The position numbers were made by a program, and so were the translations under genes. The notes under the pieces are model-generated. The model worked only from the letters and a program-made list of their open reading frames with translations, did no database searches and was not told the DNA's origin. A DNA stretch of 22,201 nt from Rhodospirillum sp. UBA1311 (GTDB lineage Bacteria > Pseudomonadota > Alphaproteobacteria > Rhodospirillales > Rhodospirillaceae), in contig DBTR01000104.1 in the NCBI GenBank assembly GCA_002307145.1, positions 1-22,201 of the forward strand. The letters are read 5' to 3'. This document shows, in pieces, positions 17,362 to 22,201 of this stretch; position 1 is the first letter of the stretch, and every line of letters begins with the position of its first letter.

Positions 17362-17472
17362 GAAACCACGCGATGTCCCCCTGCATGCAATGTTGCGTAG
17401 ATGCCCGCGAACCGGCATGCTTGTTGTCGCTCCGGGGGGAGGGGCTGGGGGCGACCCAATTCCACGAGATGT

Positions 17473-17520
17473 ACGCAAATGGGCGATTCGGGCCTTTGCG
17501 TCGCCTATGGGATGCCCATA
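17473..17520 (+). promoter_or_regulatory. Two inverted repeats upstream of the DUF1285 gene
   Basis: ACGCAAA (17473-17479) and TTTGCGT (17495-17501) are perfect 7-bp arms 15 bases apart. Directly after comes TATGGG-ATG-CCCATA (17506-17520). An AT-rich TATATC at 17518-17523 could serve as a -10 box. The pair lies 19-66 bases before the DUF1285 start and about 110 bases from the bioB promoter on the other strand. They may be operators for one or both directions; this rests on symmetry alone. Confidence 0.4.
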
Positions 17521-17538
17521 TATCGCTGACAGGGTAGC

Positions 17539-18108
17539 GTGAAAGGCGTGGGAGAGATGGGTTGGTCGGGGAGCGTCGTATCCGTGTCGGATGAGGTCAG
17601 AGCGGCGGTGACCGCCGTTCCCGCTTCCGCCATGGGCGAGGGGTTGCGGATCGACCGCCGGGGAACCTGGTTTTTCGGCGGCGAGCCATTCGCCCGCAAA
17701 GAGCTGGTGTGTTTGCTGTCGTCGCGCCTGCGCCGCAGCGACTCGGGCGGCTACGAAGTCCTGCTGCCGACCGAGTCCCACCCGTCGCCGGTAATCGTCG
17801 AAGACGTGCCGTTCCTGGCCGTCGAAGTGTTCAAGAGCGGCTCGGGGCGGGATCAGGTCCTGACCTTCCGCACCAATATCGACCAGATCGTCACTCTCGA
17901 CGCCGAACACCCGCTGTACCTGTCGGGGGAAACCGACCTCGACGAGCCGGTGCCCTACCTCGGCGTCGGCAACGGACTTTCGGCGCGGTTGTCGCGCCCG
18001 GTATATTACGAACTCGCCGCTTTGGGCGAGTTCGGCCATGTCGACGGAAAGGAAGTCATCGGTCTATGGAGCAGCGGGCGGTTTTTCGTACTCGGCACGA
18101 CGGTCTAG
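17539..18108 (+). CDS. DUF1285 protein
   Basis: I recognise the DUF1285 family by the pattern RIDRRGTWFFGGEP, the block around RKELVCLLSSRL, then VEDVPFLAVEV, RDQVLTFRTNIDQIVT and AEHPLYL. The function of the family is unknown. The protein has 189 residues, is soluble, and has no signal or membrane segment. The GTG at 17539 is preceded by AGGG. An ATG at 17557 is an alternative, though GGAGAG abuts it too closely to be a good site. The gene opens a plus-strand cluster with a Nudix hydrolase, a small membrane protein and cca, a grouping familiar from alphaproteobacterial genomes. It overlaps the Nudix gene by 43 bases. Confidence 0.85.
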   Translation: MKGVGEMGWSGSVVSVSDEVRAAVTAVPASAMGEGLRIDRRGTWFFGGEPFARKELVCLLSSRLRRSDSGGYEVLLPTESHPSPVIVEDVPFLAVEVFKSGSGRDQVLTFRTNIDQIVTLDAEHPLYLSGETDLDEPVPYLGVGNGLSARLSRPVYYELAALGEFGHVDGKEVIGLWSSGRFFVLGTTV

Positions 18109-18767
18109 CCGACCTTTCGGTTCCCGCCATCGCGTCCAAACTTGCGAGCCTGGGCCAGGGGCCCGAGCTTTCCGACATCGGTATTTCCAATTCCCTGGTC
18201 GCGGACGCCGACGCGGCGGTCCTGTCGGCGACGCCGGGACGCGAATCCTGGCGTCCGACGGTCGAGAAGACCCGTCCCGCCGGAGTCCTGGTGGCGCTGG
18301 TCGATCGGCCCGAAGGCTTGCAGGTGCTGCTCACCCGCCGCACCGACCACCTGCACCACCACGCCGGGCAGATTTCCTTCCCCGGCGGGCGCAAGGAAGA
18401 CAGCGACGCGACCCTCGTCGACACCGCGCTGCGCGAGGCCACGGAAGAAATCGGCCTCGATTCCCGCCTCGTCACCATCCTTGGCCAGCTTCCCCAATAC
18501 GTCACCCTCACCCGCTTCGCGATCACGCCGGTGGTCGGGGTGATCGCGCCGCCCTTCGACCTCCGCGCCGACCCGTTCGAGGTCGCCGACATCTTCGAAG
18601 TCCCGCTCGCCTACCTCGCCGACACCACCAAGCACGAACGGCACTTCCGCGAGGAGAACGGCGTGCGGCGCGGCTTCTACGCGATCCCCTACAACGATCG
18701 CTTCATCTGGGGCGCGACGGCGGGTATTCTCGTCAACTTCGCCCACCTTCTGGCGCACCATGGGTAA
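18066..18767 (+). CDS. Nudix hydrolase, CoA pyrophosphatase type
   Basis: This is probably a cytosolic enzyme that cleaves the diphosphate of coenzyme A or its derivatives. The 233-residue protein has the CoA-Nudix motif LLTRRTDHLHHHAGQISFPGG directly followed by a Nudix box ending ALREATEEIGL. The usual first Glu of the box is Asp, as in other members with a GGRxxxxD arrangement. The start is set at ATG 18066, with AAAGGAAG ten bases upstream, inside the end of the DUF1285 gene. The frame is open far upstream, but that part is a shadow. A later start would leave the family N-terminus short. Its 3' end overlaps the next gene by eight bases. Confidence 0.87.
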   Translation: MEQRAVFRTRHDGLADLSVPAIASKLASLGQGPELSDIGISNSLVADADAAVLSATPGRESWRPTVEKTRPAGVLVALVDRPEGLQVLLTRRTDHLHHHAGQISFPGGRKEDSDATLVDTALREATEEIGLDSRLVTILGQLPQYVTLTRFAITPVVGVIAPPFDLRADPFEVADIFEVPLAYLADTTKHERHFREENGVRRGFYAIPYNDRFIWGATAGILVNFAHLLAHHG

Positions 18768-19035
18768 CCTCGTCCTTCGCTACCTCCTGCCGTTCCTCGC
18801 CCCGTTCATCGCCTACTTCGTCTGGGTCTGGCTGATCAACCGGTTCGGCGCGGAGCGGGAGTGGAAACACCCCTGGCATTGGCTGTTCGCCGCCGGTACG
18901 GCGTGCCTGCTGGCGGTGCTGGCGTACTTCGCCATCAATGGCGGCGCGCCCGCCGGGTCGATCTACGTGCCGCCGGAATGGAAGGACGGCAAGGTCATTC
19001 CAGGCCACTATCTGCCCGCGCCCGAACCGAAATAG
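18760..19035 (+). CDS. Small membrane protein, DUF6111-like
   Basis: The 91-residue protein has two hydrophobic segments, at about residues 5-27 and 41-60. A short tail follows, ending SIYVPPEWKDGKVIPGHYLP, which resembles proteins labelled DUF6111 that sit between Nudix and cca genes in alphaproteobacteria. No function is known. It overlaps the Nudix gene by eight bases and ends nine bases before cca, so it is part of the same transcript. The family name is from memory and less certain than the membrane topology. Confidence 0.75.
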   Translation: MGNLVLRYLLPFLAPFIAYFVWVWLINRFGAEREWKHPWHWLFAAGTACLLAVLAYFAINGGAPAGSIYVPPEWKDGKVIPGHYLPAPEPK

Positions 19036-19044
19036 AGGGAAACG

Positions 19045-20337
19045 ATGCAGGCGGTCGGCCAACTGTCGCCACAGGAGTGGCTGTCCCACGCCGATACGAG
19101 GCGGGTGATCGCGGCGCTCACCGCCGAAGGCGCAACCGCGCGCTTCGCCGGGGGCTGCGTGCGCGACGCGCTCCTCAACCTGCCGGTCGCCGACATCGAC
19201 ATCGCCATCGACCGCCCGCCGGAGGAAACCCTGCGGCTGCTGAAGGCGGCGGGCATCCGCGCGATCCCGACCGGTATCGACCACGGCACGATCACCGCCG
19301 TCACCCCCTCGCGCCATTACGAGATCACCACGCTGCGCCGCGACGTCGAAACCGACGGCCGCCACGCCGTGGTCGCCTTCACCGACGACTGGGCGGCGGA
19401 CGCGATGCGCCGCGATCTCACCATCAACGCCCTGTTCGCCGATATCGAGGGCCGGGTGTTCGATCCGGTGGACGGCATGGCGGACCTGGGCGCGCGCCGG
19501 GTGCGCTTCGTCGGCCATGCGGAAACCCGGATCGCCGAGGACGTGCTGCGCATCCTCCGCTTCTTCCGCTTCCATGGCCGCTACGGCGCGCCGCCCGCCG
19601 ACGCCGACGCGCTCGCCGCCTGCCGCCGTCTCGCGCCCAAAATCGCCGACCTCTCCGGTGAGCGCGTCCGCGACGAAATGCTGAAGATCCTCGGCGGCCA
19701 CCACCCCGCCGAGGTGATCGTGCTGATGCGCGGCGAGGGCGTCACCCGCTGGGTGCTTCCCGAGTCCTTGGACATCGGCCGCCTGCGTTTGCTTTCCTGG
19801 CTTGAGGAGCGCGGCATTCCCGGATTCGCCGCCGACCCGCTGCGCCGCCTCGGGGCGCTGATCGCCCATGCGTCCGACGATGCCGCCGCCGAGGTCGCGG
19901 CGCGCTGGCGGCTTTCCAACGCCGAGGCCGACCGCCTCCTCGCGATGCGCCAGCCTTCGCCGGAAGGCGTGCCCCACGTCGCGATGCCCGTGGCGGCCGC
20001 CCGCCGCGCTCTCGACGACCTCGGGACCATTGCCTGGCAGGACCAGGTGTTGCTGGCCTGGTCGGAATATCGCGACCTCAACGGCACCGGCGGCCCGGTG
20101 CCCGGCTCGCGCGGCACTTGCGCCTGGGAGGTCCTGCTCCACTTGCCGGAGACCGATCCGCTGCCAACCTTTCCTCTGACGGGAGCCGACGTGGTGGCGC
20201 AAGGCGTCGCACCCGGCCCCCGGGTCGGCCAGCTCCTCCGCCAGCTTCGCGCCGAATGGCGGGCGGAAGACTTCCGCCCCGACCGCGCCGATCTGCTCGC
20301 CCGCCTCGCCCGCGTGGTCGATGCCCGCGAAACGTGA
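19045..20337 (+). CDS. cca: CCA tRNA nucleotidyltransferase
   Basis: This enzyme of the class II nucleotidyltransferase group adds or repairs the 3' CCA of tRNAs. The 430-residue protein carries the head-domain motif AGGCVRDALL (35-44) and the metal-binding D50-x-D52 in VADIDIAID. The B motif region is in AMRRDLTINALF, and AEDVLRILRFFRF marks the neck. GAGGGA precedes the ATG at 19045 by seven bases. The C-terminal 200 residues are helical and less conserved, as expected. A poly(A) polymerase (PcnB) is related, but the compact length and the neighbours favour CCA addition. Confidence 0.92.
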   Translation: MQAVGQLSPQEWLSHADTRRVIAALTAEGATARFAGGCVRDALLNLPVADIDIAIDRPPEETLRLLKAAGIRAIPTGIDHGTITAVTPSRHYEITTLRRDVETDGRHAVVAFTDDWAADAMRRDLTINALFADIEGRVFDPVDGMADLGARRVRFVGHAETRIAEDVLRILRFFRFHGRYGAPPADADALAACRRLAPKIADLSGERVRDEMLKILGGHHPAEVIVLMRGEGVTRWVLPESLDIGRLRLLSWLEERGIPGFAADPLRRLGALIAHASDDAAAEVAARWRLSNAEADRLLAMRQPSPEGVPHVAMPVAAARRALDDLGTIAWQDQVLLAWSEYRDLNGTGGPVPGSRGTCAWEVLLHLPETDPLPTFPLTGADVVAQGVAPGPRVGQLLRQLRAEWRAEDFRPDRADLLARLARVVDARET

Positions 20338-20402
20338 TCCCGGTCACTGCCATGCACGCGGCAATCCCTCAGGGTCGACGATTGCCAAATGGGATGGATC
20401 CG

Positions 20403-21074
20403 ATGACCAAACGCTCGGTGGGATTTTTCGGCGACGAATTGATGCTCGGCCTGCGCGATCCGGAAGGGTTCGGCTGGCCGCAACGCCTCACCCGCGCCGA
20501 ACGCGCCCACGGCCATGCCCTGGTTCCCTACATCCTCGGTGTCGAAGGCGACACCACCCTCGACGTCGCGGCGCGCTGGCGCAGCGAATCCGAAGCCCGG
20601 CTCGCCGGGCTGCCCACCTCCACCCTGGTGTTCTGTATCGGCGTCAACGACCAGGCGAGCGGCACGGACGGCGTCCAGGTCTCGCTTCCCGACAGCCTCT
20701 ACGCCGCCGAAACCATGATCGCCGACGCCGCATCGTGGCGCGCGGTGTTCTGGATCGGCCCGCCGCCGGTGCTGCCGAGCGCCATTCCCCAGCCCGGGCG
20801 CGCCAACCAGAACCTCGGCTACGACCCGGTTCGGGTGCGCGGCCTCTCGCAAGGCTTCGCCGCCATCGCCGCCCGTTGCGGCGTGCCGTTCCTCGACCTC
20901 GCCGCGCTCCTCGACGCCAAGTCCGGCTACGCCAAATCCCTTGCCCAGGGCACCGGCATCCTCCCCGACGCCGATGGCCAGGCGCTCATCGCCAACGCCG
21001 TCGAAACCTGGAAACCCTGGCGCGACTGGCTCGACAAAAGCACCGCCCCGAACCTCTATTTCGCGCCGTCGTGA
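20403..21074 (+). CDS. SGNH/GDSL-fold protein lacking the catalytic triad
   Basis: The 223-residue protein aligns by eye with small SGNH esterases: GFFGDELMLGLRDPEGFGW (block I), GVEGDTTLDVAARW (block II) and CIGVND (block III). The block I Ser is Glu (E12, codon GAA). In block V the usual D-G-x-H-P is T-G-I-L-P (184-188), so Asp and His are also missing. The oxyanion residues, G in block II and N82, remain. No signal peptide is seen. The start could be ATG 20403 or 20394; an upstream GGATGG at 20392-20397 slightly favours 20403. It lies 65 bases after cca. It is either a non-catalytic ligand-binding protein or an enzyme with altered chemistry. Confidence 0.82.
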   Translation: MTKRSVGFFGDELMLGLRDPEGFGWPQRLTRAERAHGHALVPYILGVEGDTTLDVAARWRSESEARLAGLPTSTLVFCIGVNDQASGTDGVQVSLPDSLYAAETMIADAASWRAVFWIGPPPVLPSAIPQPGRANQNLGYDPVRVRGLSQGFAAIAARCGVPFLDLAALLDAKSGYAKSLAQGTGILPDADGQALIANAVETWKPWRDWLDKSTAPNLYFAPS

Positions 21075-21098
21075 GGCGAAGCTGCCGCCCCGGACTCC

Positions 21099-21122
21099 GA
21101 TCGGAGGGGCTCACCTCCGATC
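21099..21122 (+). terminator. 9-bp hairpin after the SGNH gene
   Basis: GATCGGAGG (21099-21107) and CCTCCGATC (21114-21122) form a perfect stem with a six-base loop, 25 bases after the SGNH stop. The following CTCCCTTAAGT is only weakly U-rich, so it may be a modest terminator. An alternative 12-base palindrome CTCCGATCGGAG (21095-21106) overlaps it. Confidence 0.55.
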
Positions 21123-21148
21123 CTCCCTTAAGTAAAACCAAACGGGGT

Positions 21149-21180
21149 CTGGGGCCCATGGCCCCAGCGGGCAGCGCCCG
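21149..21180. repeat. Double-hairpin palindromic element between converging genes
   Basis: CTGGGGCC-CAT-GGCCCCAG (21149-21167) is a perfect 8-bp stem. It is followed at once by CGGGC-AGC-GCCCG (21168-21180), a 5-bp stem. The element ends four bases before the trmL stop codon, between the converging SGNH and trmL genes. Such paired GC-rich hairpins resemble dispersed intergenic (REP-like) elements and could end transcription from both sides. No second copy occurs in this window. Confidence 0.6.
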
Positions 21181-21184
21181 GTTC

Positions 21185-21640
21185 TCACACGTCCGGAAAC
21201 CCGTTCGTCTGCCGCAACCCTTCCGCGATCGCGATCGCGGCGGTTTGGGCGACGTTGAGGGAGCGGGTGGATTTGCGGATCGGGACGATCAGGCGGGCGT
21301 CGGCGGCGTCGTGGACGTCGTCGGGGACGCCCGCGCTCTCGCGGCCGAGGAGGAGGACGTCGTCGGGGCGGAAGGTGAAGGCGGGCAGCGGGGTTGCGCC
21401 CTTGGTGGTGAGGAGGACGATGCGGGCCGAGCCCTTGGCGGCAAGGAAGGCCTGCCAGCCGGAATGGTGGGTGATGTCGGCCGCGTCGAGGTAGTCCATG
21501 CCGACGCGCCTGAGCTTGCGTTCGTCCCAGACGAAGCCGTAGGGCGCGATCAGATCGAGGGGAACGCCGAGGCACGCGGCGAGGCGGGTGATCGCGGCGA
21601 CGTTCTGGGGGATATCGGGTTGGAACAGGGCGAGCCGCAT
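21185..21640 (-). CDS. trmL: TrmL, tRNA (cytidine/uridine-34-2'-O)-methyltransferase
   Basis: TrmL methylates the wobble-base ribose of certain leucine tRNAs. The 151-residue protein is the usual length for this smallest SPOUT methyltransferase. It has the N-terminal PDIPQNVAAITRLAACLG, then LLGRESAGVPDDVHDAADAR (SPOUT motif 2) and RSLNVAQTAAIAIAEGLRQ (motif 3, which forms the knot and binds SAM). AAAGG lies ten bases before the ATG, a weak site. The gene is divergent from petA and converges with the SGNH gene. It is adjacent to petA in many alphaproteobacteria as I recall, which supports the taxonomic guess. Confidence 0.93.
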   Translation of the reverse strand: MRLALFQPDIPQNVAAITRLAACLGVPLDLIAPYGFVWDERKLRRVGMDYLDAADITHHSGWQAFLAAKGSARIVLLTTKGATPLPAFTFRPDDVLLLGRESAGVPDDVHDAADARLIVPIRKSTRSLNVAQTAAIAIAEGLRQTNGFPDV

Positions 21641-21654
21641 TTTCGCAGAACCTT

Positions 21655-21683
21655 TTGAGGAATCCCCAGAATCGGGGTATTTT
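21655..21683 (+). promoter_or_regulatory. Probable petA promoter
   Basis: TTGAGG (21655-21660) and TATTTT (21678-21683) are separated by exactly 17 bases and match the sigma-70 boxes at four of six positions each. The predicted start near 21690 gives a leader of about 78 bases. A short dyad, CCCC-AGAATC-GGGG (21664-21677), fills the spacer and could be an operator. CTCGCC (21691-21696) and GGCGAG (21710-21715) form a second dyad at the start of the leader. Confidence 0.55.
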
Positions 21684-21767
21684 TAAAACCCTCGCCTAGG
21701 AATGGGCGGGGCGAGTGCCTAGCTGTCACAAGTGCCTCAAGAGCAGCGTTTCGATCAAGGGGGGAAT

Positions 21768-22201
21768 ATGGCCGACCACGCGATGAACGACGCACCCAAG
21801 TCGCGCCGGGATTTTCTGTTCGCCGCCGCAGCAGCGGTGGGCGGAGTTGGAGCGGTGGTCACGGTTTGGCCGTTCGTCGACAGTCTCAACCCTGCCGCCG
21901 ACACCCGGGCGTTGTCGTCCATCGAGATCGATCTTGCGCCGATCGCGGTCGGCCAGGCGATCACGGTGAAGTGGCGCGGCAAGCCGGTTTTCATCCGCCA
22001 TCGGACCGAAGACGAGATCAAGGCCGCCTCGGCGGTGGTGGTCGAGGATCTGCGCGACCCGGCGACCGACGCCTCGCGGGTGAAGAAGGCCGACTGGCTG
22101 ATCATGGTCGGCGTCTGCACCCACTTGGGCTGCGTGCCGCTCGGGCAGAAGGCGGGCGACCCCCACGGCGACTTCGGCGGCTGGTTCTGCCCCTGCCACG
22201 G
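21768..22201 (+). CDS. petA: Rieske iron-sulfur subunit of cytochrome bc1 complex, 3' end missing
   Basis: The Rieske protein passes electrons from ubiquinol to cytochrome c1 in the inner-membrane bc1 complex. The frame runs from ATG 21768 (GGGG four bases upstream) to the window edge, giving 144 full codons of an expected 170-190. A twin-arginine signal, SRRDFLFAA (12-20), precedes a hydrophobic anchor (about 18-38). The two-iron two-sulfur ligands are visible in box I, CTHLGC (C117, H119, C122), and at the very end in box II, CPCH (C141, C143, H144). petB and petC would be expected just beyond the window. The gene is divergent from trmL. Nothing indicates damage; it is cut only by the window. 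Confidence 0.96.
   Translation, partial: MADHAMNDAPKSRRDFLFAAAAAVGGVGAVVTVWPFVDSLNPAADTRALSSIEIDLAPIAVGQAITVKWRGKPVFIRHRTEDEIKAASAVVVEDLRDPATDASRVKKADWLIMVGVCTHLGCVPLGQKAGDPHGDFGGWFCPCH

Noticed and set aside
20118..20402. Longer N-terminus for the SGNH protein
   Set aside because: The open frame continues upstream inside cca, but the extension is Arg/Gly-rich shadow sequence; the conserved block begins within ten residues of ATG 20403.

Overview
The window is high-GC DNA (many stretches above 70% G+C) from a bacterium that is most likely an alphaproteobacterium of the Rhodospirillales type. The evidence is the run DUF1285 / CoA-type Nudix hydrolase / DUF6111-like / CCA tRNA nucleotidyltransferase, a trmL gene divergent from a petA (Rieske) gene, and the overall codon use. 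This placement is inferred from gene content only; no rRNA or other marker is present.

Layout. (1) 1-1505 is an island of clearly lower GC. It carries one AbiV/HEPN-type abortive-infection gene with a TTG start, bracketed by two 29-base identical direct repeats (19-47 and 1398-1426). (2) 1506-5463, minus strand, is an arsenic operon read from right to left: an ArsR-ArsC(LMW-PTP) fusion, a glutaredoxin-type arsC, arsD, arsA and a Cys-rich DUF2703 protein. Its promoter/operator sits directly on the first start codon. No arsB or acr3 efflux gene is present. (3) 5722-11422, minus strand, holds copZ, then (after a hairpin) copA, an M20 amidohydrolase whose start overlaps the copA stop, and a two-gene ABC-2 exporter. 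(4) 11517-17297, minus strand, is a compact bioB-F-H-C-D-A operon that encodes the whole route from malonyl-ACP to biotin, with its own promoter upstream of bioB. (5) 17539-21074, plus strand, is the housekeeping cluster DUF1285, Nudix, DUF6111-like, cca and an SGNH-fold protein whose catalytic triad appears lost. (6) trmL (minus) and the 5' part of petA (plus, cut by the window end) share a divergent control region.

How it works together. The ars genes would reduce As(V) by two different enzyme classes and hand As(III) through ArsD to the ArsA ATPase, but the membrane partner must lie elsewhere or have been lost. CopZ and CopA bind and export Cu(I). The bio operon uses the BioC-BioH route for pimelate synthesis. 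The most unusual items are the repeat-bracketed AbiV gene, the ArsR-ArsC fusion with a buried ribosome-binding site and an apparently near-leaderless transcript, the ars operon without a permease, and the SGNH pseudoenzyme.
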